Notes: generated by a model not told the origin, from the sequence alone. A stretch of DNA of 64,000 bases from Anaerocolumna sp. AGMB13020 (GCF_033100115.1 NZ_CP136910.1:4963001-5027000), one strand, 5' to 3'; positions 35,909-44,193 are shown, counted from the stretch's first letter. Made by a program: numbers and translations.

Positions 35909-36544
35909 ATGGTTACTAAGATGAAGATTGTACGTCCTGTATTAATAGTTCTGTTATTGACAGTCAACATTTATCTGATTGGTTTTGCACCTGACAGTAT
36001 AAAAGAGCCGTCAAAGGAATTATCACCGGAAAATATCACCGTAAGAAACACCATAGAACAGACTGAGAGTATGGAGCATCCGGAGTTTAAGAAAGCAGAA
36101 TATACATTGGTGCTTCCAGAAGGCACCAATATAGCCCTGAAAAAGAAAGTAATTGCCAGCAGCTTTGCAGATGTGTATACGCCCAGAAAGACAACAGATG
36201 GGATCGCAGTAGGAGTATCTTATTGGGAAGGTAAACCGGATTACCCCAATTACCTTACAGTGGATTTGGAAAAGAAAGAGAAGTTTCAGGCAATCAGATT
36301 AGCGCTGAGCCCGATGGCAGTATGGGGGAAAAGAACACAGACCATAGCTGTCAATATCAGTAAGGATGGAGAGACTTTCACACCTTTGGCAGAAGCAAAG
36401 CAGTATACCTTTGATCCGGATTTGGGTAATGAAGCACAATTGTTCTTTGACAATGCAGAAGCCAGATACATACAGCTTGTTTTTACAGAAAATACAGGAT
36501 CAGGCGGAGGCCAGCTGGCGGAATTTGAAATCTACCAGAAATAA
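35909..36544 (+). CDS. Membrane-anchored discoidin (F5/8C, CBM32-like) domain protein
   Basis: A 211-residue protein with an N-terminal signal anchor (about residues 8-25, PVLIVLLLTVNIYLIGFA), a polar linker, and a discoidin-like beta-sandwich (about 65-210). Domain marks are ALKKKVIASSFADVYTPRKTTDGI, DLEKKEKFQAIRLAL and ARYIQLVFTENTGSGGGQLAEFEIY. Such domains bind carbohydrate, and no catalytic domain is present. ATG 35909 is only two bases from AGAAAGG, so ATG 35921 may be used. It begins 26 bp after the beta-helix enzyme and probably works with it at the cell surface as a detached binding module (inference). Confidence 0.78.
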   Translation: MVTKMKIVRPVLIVLLLTVNIYLIGFAPDSIKEPSKELSPENITVRNTIEQTESMEHPEFKKAEYTLVLPEGTNIALKKKVIASSFADVYTPRKTTDGIAVGVSYWEGKPDYPNYLTVDLEKKEKFQAIRLALSPMAVWGKRTQTIAVNISKDGETFTPLAEAKQYTFDPDLGNEAQLFFDNAEARYIQLVFTENTGSGGGQLAEFEIYQK

Positions 36545-36686
36545 AGCACAAAGGGATATAACCCGTTGTGTTTATAATTTTATTAGGAGTGGTGAGCTTT
36601 TGGCTGGCATCCAGAGGTATGGTATCCAGTTATATTGACTCCAGTAAAGTAAGCCTGAACTATCAAAAAATCAGCAGATAAAGACC

Positions 36687-36816
36687 AAAAGGCATAAGAA
36701 GTCCAATCCAGTGAATATTTTGCTCCTGACATTATGAAACAGATGAATAGCAGCTCAAGTAATCTGTTTTAGGATAAAGCAACAAAATCCAGAGAAAAGG
36801 ACTTCTAGTGCCTTTT
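36687..36816. repeat. Dispersed palindromic element, copy B (130 bp)
   Basis: The ends AAAAGGCATAAGAAGTCC and GGACTTCTAGTGCCTTTT form an inverted repeat matching copy A at 10372-10573. The 27-base right end (36791-36817) agrees with copy A at about 25 positions, and GTGAATATTTTG against CTGAATATTTTG matches on the left. The centre has diverged and lost the long AT stem; the outer 19-bp arms of copy A are absent. It lies between the discoidin gene and copA. Confidence 0.7.
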
Positions 36817-36908
36817 CACACGCATTCATGCTTTAGCTAAACTGCAATTACGGTAATTCTTAGAGAAACTGTATATTTTGCTAATGAGATTATTTCTCAG
36901 ATAAGTAC

Positions 36909-36964
36909 TTGACAGATGAAGAAGAATGATGTATTTTTATCCTGTAGACACCCCACGGGGGTGT
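36909..36964 (+). promoter_or_regulatory. copA promoter with CsoR operator
   Basis: TTGACA (36909-36914), a 17-nt spacer and TATTTT (36932-36937) are followed by ACACCCCACGGGGGTGT (36948-36964). The latter is a G/C palindrome closely matching CsoR copper-repressor sites of Bacillus copZA. CsoR is encoded at the end of this operon, so copper-dependent autoregulated derepression is expected. Confidence 0.85.
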
Positions 36965-37092
36965 GGTAGTGAAATTTATCCGGAATAAAATAAACTATAA
37001 AAGCCCAAGGTTTTTATATCATGCTTTGTGAGATTCCGGGAATAATAAAAAGAAAGGACATCGCAGCAACCTGCGACAGGAGAGGTTTTATT

Positions 37093-39390
37093 ATGAGTCA
37101 AAAATTTACTGTTACGGGAATGACCTGTTCGGCCTGCTCAGCAGCAGTTGAGAAGAGTGTTAAGAATGTGCAGGGGGTAAGCTCTGTAGTTGTTAATCTT
37201 CTTGGTAACAGCATGCTGGTAGACTACGATAAGGAGGTCACCAACGAAAATACCATAATTCAGTCTGTCGAGAATGCGGGCTACCATGCTTCTCTGTATG
37301 TAAAAGGACAGGAGGCGGCAGGCACCGAGAAAACGGAGAACAGAGTGCAGTCAGAACTTAAGGAAATGAAATTTCGAATCATTGTTTCTGCAATCTTTCT
37401 GATTCCTTTGCTTTATATTGCAATGGGACATATGTTTAAGTTTCCTCTGCCAGGTTTTCTACATGGAGATAAGAATGCAGTAACCTTTGCATTTATACAG
37501 TTTCTGCTGACCCTGCCTATTCTGTACGTTAACCGGAAATATTTTCAGGTGGGCTTTAAGACGCTCTTTAAGGGACACCCCAATATGGACTCCCTCATTG
37601 CCATTGGCTCCGGTGCAGCGGTGGTATATGGAGTATTTGCTATATTTATGATTGGCTATGGCCTTGGACATATGGATATGGATGCCGTTATGAAATATTC
37701 CATGGACCTTTATTTTGAGTCAGCCGCAACCATCTTAACCCTTATAACCCTTGGTAAATTCCTTGAAGCAAGATCGAAAGGCAAGACCTCTGAGGCAATC
37801 AGTAAACTGATGGATTTGTCACCTAAGACAGCAATGGTCATAAGAAATGGGGAAGAGAAAGAAATTCCCATTGAAGAAGTAGTAATCGGCGATATCCTGG
37901 CTGTTCGTCCGGGACAGAGCGTACCTGTAGATGGTGTTATCACAGAAGGCAGTACAGCGATTGATCAGTCAGCCCTCACCGGTGAAAGTATACCCGTGGA
38001 AAAGCTTCCCGGCGATAAGGTTATCGGTGCTACCATAAACAAGACCGGCTTCTTTAAATTCCGGGCAGAAAAAGTTGGAAATGACACAACACTGGCGCAG
38101 ATTATCCAGCTTGTGGAAGACGCTAATTCCTCAAAGGCACCCATTGCCAAACTGGCTGATAAAATCAGCGGAATCTTTGTTCCGGTAGTAATCAGTATTG
38201 CGGTTCTATCGACTATTATCTGGCTGTTAACGGGTGAATCCTTTGAATTTGCATTATCTATAGGTATTGCAGTATTGGTTATATCCTGCCCCTGTGCCCT
38301 TGGTCTTGCAACTCCCGTTGCTATCATGGTAGGAACCGGAAAAGGAGCCACTAACGGAATATTAATCAAATCAGCAGAAGCCCTGGAAATCGCACATAAG
38401 GTCAATACGGTAATCCTTGATAAGACCGGTACCATTACAGAAGGGAAACCAAGAGTTACAGATATAGTTACGGCAGCAGGAATTACAGAAGAAGAACTGC
38501 TACAGGCAGCAGCAGCCATTGAGAAGCCCTCAGAACATCCATTAGCAGAAGCTATCTTGGAAAAAGCCAAAGAAAAAGGCATTAAATACGAGGATGTCAA
38601 TGAATTCAAAGCTGTATCTGGAAGAGGTATTCTGGCTAAAATAGGCGGTGAAAATTATTATTCCGGAAACCTTGCATTAATGAAGGAACAGGGAATTGAT
38701 ATTTCTAAGCTTGAACAGAAAGCAGATGCTTTTTCTGAAAATGGTAAAACACCTCTTTATTTTGCTAAGGAAAACACGCTTCTGGGAGTTATCGCAGTAG
38801 CGGATGTTGTGAAACCCACCAGTAAGGCAGCCATAGAGGAATTAAAAGCTCTGGGCATTGATGTTGTAATGCTTACCGGCGATAACAAGAAGACCGCTGA
38901 AGCAATCAGAAAACAGCTTCATATAGACCGTGTAGTTGCAGAGGTACTTCCTCAGGACAAAGAAAGTGAAGTCAGAAAGCTTCAGGAAAAAGGGAAAAAA
39001 GTAGCCATGATAGGTGATGGTATCAACGATGCTCCAGCCCTTGCAAGAGCGGACGTAGGTATTGCTATTGGTGCCGGTACAGATATTGCCATTGAATCAG
39101 CAGATATCGTATTAATGAAAAGTGATCTGCTGGATGCAGTTACTGCCATTGAGCTTAGTAAAGCAACTATTAAGAATATCAAAGAGAATCTATTCTGGGC
39201 ATTTTTCTACAATACTATTGGCATACCATTGGCAGCAGGTGTATTTTATGGTATACTGGAGTGGAAACTAAATCCTATGTTTGCAGCAGCAGCTATGAGT
39301 TTAAGCTCCGTTTGTGTTGTGACCAATGCTTTAAGGCTTCGTTTCTTTAAGCCTAAGAGAAGAAAGATTGGTGAAAGGAATAACCCGTAA
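37093..39390 (+). CDS. copA: Copper-exporting P1B-type ATPase
   Basis: Membrane pump exporting Cu(I). One N-terminal heavy-metal-associated domain with GMTCSAC (Cys12, Cys15) precedes the eight-helix transport core. The metal-site helix has the Cu-type CPC motif in VISCPCALGLATPV. The actuator is TGES, the phosphorylation site DKTGT, the nucleotide-domain His-Pro lies in EKPSEHPLAEAI, and the hinge is GDGINDAPALARADVG. The protein has 765 residues. I chose ATG 37093 with AGGAGAGG upstream; a frame from 37021 is unsupported. It is the first gene of copA-copZ-csoR behind a CsoR operator. Confidence 0.96.
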   Translation: MSQKFTVTGMTCSACSAAVEKSVKNVQGVSSVVVNLLGNSMLVDYDKEVTNENTIIQSVENAGYHASLYVKGQEAAGTEKTENRVQSELKEMKFRIIVSAIFLIPLLYIAMGHMFKFPLPGFLHGDKNAVTFAFIQFLLTLPILYVNRKYFQVGFKTLFKGHPNMDSLIAIGSGAAVVYGVFAIFMIGYGLGHMDMDAVMKYSMDLYFESAATILTLITLGKFLEARSKGKTSEAISKLMDLSPKTAMVIRNGEEKEIPIEEVVIGDILAVRPGQSVPVDGVITEGSTAIDQSALTGESIPVEKLPGDKVIGATINKTGFFKFRAEKVGNDTTLAQIIQLVEDANSSKAPIAKLADKISGIFVPVVISIAVLSTIIWLLTGESFEFALSIGIAVLVISCPCALGLATPVAIMVGTGKGATNGILIKSAEALEIAHKVNTVILDKTGTITEGKPRVTDIVTAAGITEEELLQAAAAIEKPSEHPLAEAILEKAKEKGIKYEDVNEFKAVSGRGILAKIGGENYYSGNLALMKEQGIDISKLEQKADAFSENGKTPLYFAKENTLLGVIAVADVVKPTSKAAIEELKALGIDVVMLTGDNKKTAEAIRKQLHIDRVVAEVLPQDKESEVRKLQEKGKKVAMIGDGINDAPALARADVGIAIGAGTDIAIESADIVLMKSDLLDAVTAIELSKATIKNIKENLFWAFFYNTIGIPLAAGVFYGILEWKLNPMFAAAAMSLSSVCVVTNALRLRFFKPKRRKIGERNNP

Positions 39391-39460
39391 GCTTTGCATA
39401 TAAATTATTACATCCAATTTTATCTGAAATAGTCAGAATTTAAAGAATAAGAAAGGTACA

Positions 39461-39492
39461 CCGCCATTGGTCCGTATACCAATAGTAAGCGG
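39461..39492 (+). other. Stem-loop between copA and copZ
   Basis: ATTGGT pairs with ACCAAT and, outside an internal loop, CCGC pairs with GCGG. It lies just before copZ and may tune copZ translation or separate the two coding parts of the mRNA. Confidence 0.4.
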
Positions 39493-39507
39493 CATAGGTA
39501 TAAGAAT

Positions 39508-39738
39508 ATGAAAAAAGTTATGAAAATTGAAGGTATGTCCTGTGGTCATTGTCAGGCAAGAGTAGAGAAGGCATTAGGTGCCATTAACGGAGTAAATGCT
39601 AAAGTTAATCTTGGAAAGAAAGAAGCCGTAATTGAATTTTCTTCCGATATCAGCGATGATGTATTTATCAATGCGGTAACAGAAGCAGGATATGAAGTAG
39701 TATCCGTAGCTGAGAAAAAAGGACTTTTTGGCAGATAA
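39508..39738 (+). CDS. copZ: CopZ-like copper chaperone
   Basis: Small cytoplasmic HMA-fold protein (76 residues) that binds Cu(I) through Cys12 and Cys15 in GMSCGHCQARVEKAL and delivers it to CopA or CsoR. The GHC form of the motif resembles Bacillus CopZ. The ferredoxin-like beta-alpha-beta-beta-alpha-beta pattern is complete (NGVNAKVNLGKKEAVIEFSS and FINAVTEAGYEVVSV). The start is ATG 39508 with a weak AGGTATAAG upstream. The csoR start lies 13 bp after its stop. Confidence 0.93.
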   Translation: MKKVMKIEGMSCGHCQARVEKALGAINGVNAKVNLGKKEAVIEFSSDISDDVFINAVTEAGYEVVSVAEKKGLFGR

Positions 39739-39751
39739 GAAAGAGGTTGTT

Positions 39752-40024
39752 ATGAAAGCTGATAAAGATAAGATTACACGTCTGTTAAAAACTGCCAGGG
39801 GGCAGATAGACGGCCTTTTAAAGATGGTGGATGACGACAGATATTGTATAGATATCTCAAACCAGCTGTCGGCTACCCAAGCTATCTTGCAAAAGGTTAA
39901 CAATGAAATCATCCAATCCCATTTAAAGAGCTGCGTCAAAGACAGCTTTGACACAGGCTCGGAAGAAGATAAGGATGAAAAAATCGAGGAAATCGTAAAA
40001 TTACTGGATAAACTATCAAAATAG
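39752..40024 (+). CDS. csoR: CsoR-family copper-sensing repressor
   Basis: All-helical tetrameric DNA-binding repressor of the DUF156 family that releases DNA upon Cu(I) binding. The Cu ligands Cys32, His57 and Cys61 are all present (YCIDISNQ and HLKSCV), supporting copper rather than formaldehyde (FrmR) or sulfide (CstR) sensing. The length is 90 residues from ATG 39752, which has AAAGAGG upstream. The frame opens at 39728 inside copZ. The target is probably the ACCCCACGGGGGT palindrome at 36948-36964. Confidence 0.95.
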   Translation: MKADKDKITRLLKTARGQIDGLLKMVDDDRYCIDISNQLSATQAILQKVNNEIIQSHLKSCVKDSFDTGSEEDKDEKIEEIVKLLDKLSK

Positions 40025-40049
40025 AAGATATTATTAATACTGTAAATAA

Positions 40050-40090
40050 CAGGGCCATTCAATAGGATTATTCTATATTGAATGACCCTG
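40050..40090 (+). terminator. Hairpin ending the copper operon
   Basis: A 15-bp stem with one mismatch joins 40050-40064 (starting CAGGG) with 40076-40090 (ending CCCTG), 26 bp after csoR. No T-run follows, so termination is presumed from position. Confidence 0.5.
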
Positions 40091-40245
40091 ATTCTCTGAA
40101 AAAAATATGTTTTAATCAGTTACTCACAATAAGATTTCCGTATCAGGTGGTATAATTCTTATCTGTCAAATATCGGTGTTATCATTTGCTCACTCCAGAT
40201 CATAAGTTTTATTAGACGAGCTAGTTTTTTTGATTTTCAAGTACA

Positions 40246-40295
40246 GGCAATGTGGATAAATTGAAGCATGAATTCTTCTATTTATCCACATTGCC
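40246..40295. other. Hairpin of two inverted DnaA-box 9-mers
   Basis: GGCAATGTGGATAAAT (40246-40261) is the exact complement of 40280-40295, a perfect 16-bp stem with an inner GAAG/CTTC. Each arm contains the consensus DnaA box TTATCCACA (40282-40290, and inverted at 40251-40259). It may be a DnaA-binding site or simply a hairpin. The rest of the 40091-40456 gap is AT-rich without a recognised signal. Confidence 0.5.
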
Positions 40296-40456
40296 GTCCC
40301 TTGTTAAATAAAAATTTTCTTTTACAATTCTATTATTATTTAACATTAATTTTCTTGCATGATTCTTAAGGAAACAACAAATTATAAGGAATATAATACG
40401 TATTCATTAAGTTATTCTTAAATTTAAAAAATCCATTTTCTTTTTACAAAAAGCTG

Positions 40457-40465
40457 TGATATAAT
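40457..40465 (+). promoter_or_regulatory. Extended -10 promoter for the LCP gene
   Basis: TGATATAAT (40457-40465) carries TG before a perfect TATAAT; no good -35 was found. A GTTTTC/GAAAAC hairpin follows in the leader at about 40509-40527. Confidence 0.45.
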
Positions 40466-40560
40466 TGTTCGAGATTTACAAAAAACTTAACTAATCTAAA
40501 TATTCCGTTTTCAGTTCATCGAAAACAGAATATCATTATGTTTCATACAGGAGTGTAGGG

Positions 40561-41856
40561 ATGGATAATCAGGAGAAAGCCGACGATCAGGGGAAAAAGA
40601 TTACTGCAAATAACAATTGGGATAATTATTCCGGGGGGCTGAACACTGCGGCCAGTTATAATGAGGAAGATGATTTTATGCAGGAAATAAAAGATTCTTT
40701 GGCACAGCAGATCAGTACGGAGATGGAGGATAACGATACGGATACTACAAATAATATAACGAAAAAAGGAAAATTTCCAAAGGGACTTAAGATATTTGCA
40801 ATAGTGTTTTCAACCATTATGTTAGCACTGTTATTATTGGTACTGACACCGGGAGGACAAAAGCTTTTATTTACGATTGCAGGTAATTATATATATAATA
40901 AGCTGGATTACGAAGATATTAACCAACCAGTGGACAATAATACGAATACCAATGTAGTACCTACACAAGCTCCGATCAAAGTAGAAAAAGACGTTATAAA
41001 TATTCTTCTTATTGGTGTAGAGGAGATCGGTGGTGCTTCTAATACAGATTCCTTGATGATTGCTTCCATGAATACAAAAGATAAATCTGTAAAACTTACC
41101 TCTATCATGAGAGATTTATATGTTGAGATACCGGGACATGATAATAATAAGATCAATGCCACTTATGCAATTGGTGGAATGGAGCTTTTATATCAGACGA
41201 TCAGCAGAGATTTCGGAATTGACATTGACGGCTATGTAAAAGTCAACTTTGAAGCTTTCGAGAAAATAGTTGATCTGGTTGGCGGAGTTGATGTAACCCT
41301 TACTTCGAAGGAGGCATATTACCTTAACACTACCAATTACATTTCTAATCCTGCATATCGTAATGTCCATGAAGGAACGCAGACGATGAACGGTAATCAG
41401 GCGCTTGGTTACTGCAGAGTTCGTAAGGTATCAACAGGTACAGAAAATAATGACTTTGGAAGAACACAAAGGCAAAGAGCAGTCCTTAATAGTATTTTTG
41501 ATAAAGTAAAAAATATGGATGTATTTAGTCTGGTAGGTTTAATGGATAAGTTTCTGACACAAGTTGATATCGACACGGATATAACAAATTCAGAATTTAA
41601 TAATTATTTGCAATTAGGTGTCAGCTTAAAGTTAAAAGAACTTGAGAATTATAGAATACCTTCCGATGGTAATTACGGCTCTCAGCGTGTTCAGATTGGT
41701 AAATATAATGTGGATGTATTGGTTCCTACAGATTGGGAAGCAACCAGAGCAGAAATCCATGAGTTCATCTATGGAAGTGACAGCAGTGATACTGCAGATA
41801 ACAGCACTACCGGGACCGGTGATGCCAATTCAGTGGAAGCTACCCCTACAGAATAA
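40561..41856 (+). CDS. LytR-CpsA-Psr (LCP) family cell-wall polymer ligase
   Basis: Membrane-anchored enzyme that attaches anionic or capsular glycopolymers to peptidoglycan. A charged, Asn/Asp-rich cytoplasmic tail (about residues 1-75) precedes one transmembrane helix (about 79-98, IFAIVFSTIMLALLLLVL). The LCP domain (about 140-380) shows ILLIGVEEIGGASNTDSLMIAS, KSVKLTSIMRDLYVEIPGH, INATYAIGG, GYCRVRKVSTGTENNDFGRTQRQ, which include the Asp and Arg positions that bind the polyprenyl phosphate. The C-terminal 25 residues are Ser/Thr/Asp-rich. ATG 40561 is preceded by AGGAGTGTAGGG. Not called a regulator: no DNA-binding domain is present. Confidence 0.92.
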   Translation: MDNQEKADDQGKKITANNNWDNYSGGLNTAASYNEEDDFMQEIKDSLAQQISTEMEDNDTDTTNNITKKGKFPKGLKIFAIVFSTIMLALLLLVLTPGGQKLLFTIAGNYIYNKLDYEDINQPVDNNTNTNVVPTQAPIKVEKDVINILLIGVEEIGGASNTDSLMIASMNTKDKSVKLTSIMRDLYVEIPGHDNNKINATYAIGGMELLYQTISRDFGIDIDGYVKVNFEAFEKIVDLVGGVDVTLTSKEAYYLNTTNYISNPAYRNVHEGTQTMNGNQALGYCRVRKVSTGTENNDFGRTQRQRAVLNSIFDKVKNMDVFSLVGLMDKFLTQVDIDTDITNSEFNNYLQLGVSLKLKELENYRIPSDGNYGSQRVQIGKYNVDVLVPTDWEATRAEIHEFIYGSDSSDTADNSTTGTGDANSVEATPTE

Positions 41857-41885
41857 TAAATAATAATATTATATTAGTGTCATGG

Positions 41886-41934
41886 AAATACCGTTGTAAC
41901 GTTTCTGAGAATGAAAGGTTATGACGGTATTTTT
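41886..41934 (+). terminator. Terminator after the LCP gene
   Basis: AAATACCGT (41886-41894) pairs with ACGGTATTT (41924-41932), with an inner TAAC/GTTA stem and a T-run overlapping the right arm. Confidence 0.75.
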
Positions 41935-42044
41935 CAATCAAAATTTAGGTTATTGAATTATTACAGAGACTTGTAATAAAAGGTTTATCAAAGCTTAAGA
42001 AAAGAGTGTGCTGGCTGTAATAACAGAACAAACGGAGGGATTAT

Positions 42045-42380
42045 ATGAGCATAACAGGTATATACAGACATTTTAAAGGCAACTATTATGAGGTTTTGGG
42101 AGAGGCAATTAATGATTCCAAGGAAACACTTGTATTCTACAGGCAAATGTATGAGCCATTTGGCTTTTGGCTGCGACCGAAGGATATGTTCTTTGAGAAG
42201 AAAGATACCGAACAAGGGAAAGTAGAGAGATTTATAAAAATAGGTGAGAGTTCGGAAAATATTATGGGTAAGATTGATGTAAGGAGTTTAAGGATAAGAC
42301 ACTCTGAAAAGGAGGAAATATATCAAATCCGCAGTTGGAAGGAGGAGGATGGGAGCTTTGAAGTAAGTAAAATAGAGTGA
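42045..42380 (+). CDS. DUF1653-domain protein
   Basis: A 111-residue soluble protein. The first half is a DUF1653 domain, recognised by GIYRHFKGNYYEVLGEA, VFYRQMYEPFGFWLRPKDMFFE. The rest (about 60-111) is charged and without a recognised domain. The biochemical role of the family is unknown. ATG 42045 is preceded by ACGGAGGGAT. It stands alone between the LCP terminator and the subtilisin promoter; its context gives no functional clue. Confidence 0.8.
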   Translation: MSITGIYRHFKGNYYEVLGEAINDSKETLVFYRQMYEPFGFWLRPKDMFFEKKDTEQGKVERFIKIGESSENIMGKIDVRSLRIRHSEKEEIYQIRSWKEEDGSFEVSKIE

Positions 42381-42532
42381 GAGAAAAGAACGGTGCTTAA
42401 ATTTACCGCCATATTGAATAATTTCGTGATTATTATATAGTAAAACCGAAACAGTTACATAGAGTGGCAGAAAAAATAAATACAATTGTATTTATATGGA
42501 ATATGCTAACGAAATCTGCAATACGATTTTGT

Positions 42533-42561
42533 TTGACTATCGGAATAAATGCAATTAAAAT
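42533..42561 (+). promoter_or_regulatory. Promoter of the subtilisin gene
   Basis: TTGACT (42533-42538), a 17-nt spacer and TAAAAT (42556-42561), each 5/6, about 110 bp before the start codon. Confidence 0.6.
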
Positions 42562-42669
42562 CATAGTCGAAGACAAGTTCTTCCGGTTTGGCGCTAACTG
42601 CATCTTTACTTAATCGATTAAGTCTTTTTAAGAGGGAATTATAAATAATTATTGAAAGGAGAGTTGTAG

Positions 42670-43983
42670 ATGTTTCATAACAAAATAATTAAATTGTTCA
42701 GTACGGTAGGGCTCATATTCGTATTTGTCCTAACTGCGCTGTTTGGTATCAAGAACTCCGCTAAGGCAGACAGTTTGTGGAGTGACATCTATAGTCCCAG
42801 CAATTATGAGAATCCTTATGCTAAAGACAGGATCATTGTTGCATTAAAGAAGGGCGCCGACTACATGGTAATGCAGGAGAAAGAGGGATTGACTTTCGAG
42901 CGTAATTTATCCTCTGAGGACAGCCAATATGAAATTGTTCTGTATTCTGTCAAGGATAAGTCTGCTGAAGGTGTAATTGAAGCAATTAATGCAGTAAGGA
43001 GTGATTCTTCTGTTGTTTACGCAGAGCCGGATTACTATGTGACCGCAATAGGAACAGTTCCTAACGACCCTGGTTATTCCAAACTCTATGGAATGACGAA
43101 AATCAGTGCTCCTACTGCATGGGATACCCACACAGGGGCAAAAAATGTTGTGGTTGGTGTCATCGATTCCGGTGTTCAGTACACACATCCGGATCTTGCT
43201 TCTAATATATGGGTAAATCCTGGTGAAATCGCAGGAAATGGAATAGATGATGACAACAATGGATATGTGGATGATGTATATGGTTGGAATTTTGTAAATA
43301 ACAATAACAATCCATTAGATGATAATGGACATGGAACACATGTAGCAGGGACCATCGGCGCTGTTGGTAATAACGGAACTGGTGTTGTTGGCGTTACATG
43401 GAACACACAGATTGCTGCCTTAAAGTTCCTTGATTCAACCGGTGGCGGTTATACCTCTGATGCCATTTTGGCAATCAATTATGCAAAGAAAATGGGATTT
43501 GCTATCCTGAATAACAGTTGGGGCGGCGGCGGTTACAGCTCAAGTCTGAAAAGTGCAATTGATGCTTACAGCGGTTTGTTTGTAGCAGCTGCAGGTAATA
43601 CTGGTACCAATAATGACAGTACTGCTTCTTATCCTGCAAGCTATACTTCAGCTAATATCATTGCAGTAGCGGCTACTACCAGTACAGATGCCAGAGCAAG
43701 CTACAGTAATTACGGAAAGACAAGCGTTGACTTAGGTGCACCGGGAGATGCTATCTATAGTACCTATATGGGAAGCAGCTATGCAACCCTTAATGGCACT
43801 TCAATGGCGACTCCCCATGTTGCAGGAGCAGCTGCATTGCTCAAATCTTATAAAACATCGCTTACCACAGCACAGCTAAAAGCAGCTATTTTAAATAATG
43901 TAGATGCTGTTACCAGCTTGAAGAATCTTACAGTGACGGGTGGAAGATTAAACGTTGCTAAGAGTTTAGCATCCGTTAAGTAA
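42670..43983 (+). CDS. Secreted S8 family (subtilisin-like) serine protease
   Basis: Exported protease. A Sec signal peptide (about residues 1-34, LFSTVGLIFVFVLTALFG) is followed by an I9-like inhibitory propeptide (about 50-125, DRIIVALKKGADYMV to VVYAEPDYYVT). The catalytic domain has the triad Asp166 (VIDSG), His221 (GHGTHVAGTIG) and Ser378 (NGTSMATPHVAGAA). The DDDNNGYVDDVYGWNF insert is like that of thermitase/fervidolysin-type S8A proteases and probably binds Ca2+. There is no cell-wall anchor, so it is released after propeptide removal. 437 residues. ATG 42670 has GAAAGGAGAG upstream and a strong terminator behind. Confidence 0.95.
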   Translation: MFHNKIIKLFSTVGLIFVFVLTALFGIKNSAKADSLWSDIYSPSNYENPYAKDRIIVALKKGADYMVMQEKEGLTFERNLSSEDSQYEIVLYSVKDKSAEGVIEAINAVRSDSSVVYAEPDYYVTAIGTVPNDPGYSKLYGMTKISAPTAWDTHTGAKNVVVGVIDSGVQYTHPDLASNIWVNPGEIAGNGIDDDNNGYVDDVYGWNFVNNNNNPLDDNGHGTHVAGTIGAVGNNGTGVVGVTWNTQIAALKFLDSTGGGYTSDAILAINYAKKMGFAILNNSWGGGGYSSSLKSAIDAYSGLFVAAAGNTGTNNDSTASYPASYTSANIIAVAATTSTDARASYSNYGKTSVDLGAPGDAIYSTYMGSSYATLNGTSMATPHVAGAAALLKSYKTSLTTAQLKAAILNNVDAVTSLKNLTVTGGRLNVAKSLASVK

Positions 43984-44005
43984 CTGCTGTTATCAATTTA
44001 TGAAG

Positions 44006-44037
44006 AAAAATCCGGCAAGAATTTGCCGGATTTTTTT
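44006..44037 (+). terminator. Terminator of the subtilisin gene
   Basis: AAAATCCGGCAA pairs with TTGCCGGATTTT around a short loop, followed by T7. A textbook Rho-independent terminator 24 bp after the stop. Confidence 0.92.
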
Positions 44038-44106
44038 CGCTGATTTAAAAGAGATAAATAGGCACTGGACTATGATTTCAGATAAGTACATCAGTAGAAG
44101 ATGCAG

Positions 44107-44135
44107 TTGACTTGGAGGAATATATAGTGTATGAT
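44107..44135 (+). promoter_or_regulatory. Promoter of the ABC exporter operon
   Basis: TTGACT (44107-44112), a 17-nt spacer and TATGAT (44130-44135), both 5/6. A 36-bp palindrome starts two bases downstream. Confidence 0.7.
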
Positions 44136-44136
44136 G

Positions 44137-44172
44137 AAATAGATATTTAGATAATTATCTAAATATCTATTT
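44137..44172. promoter_or_regulatory. Perfect 36-bp palindrome at the ABC exporter promoter
   Basis: The sequence from 44137 to 44172 is its own reverse complement over all 36 bases, with core TTTAGATAATTATCTAAA. It covers the presumed transcription start and first transcribed bases. It is probably an operator for a dimeric or tetrameric repressor, but an mRNA 5' hairpin is possible. The binding protein is unknown. Confidence 0.75.
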
Positions 44173-44193
44173 TGTCTGAAAGGAGACAATAGT

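Noticed and set aside
37965..38609. 214-codon minus-strand frame inside copA
   Set aside because: It is antisense to the CPC, DKTGT and nucleotide-binding motifs of copA, has no start signal and no recognisable protein.
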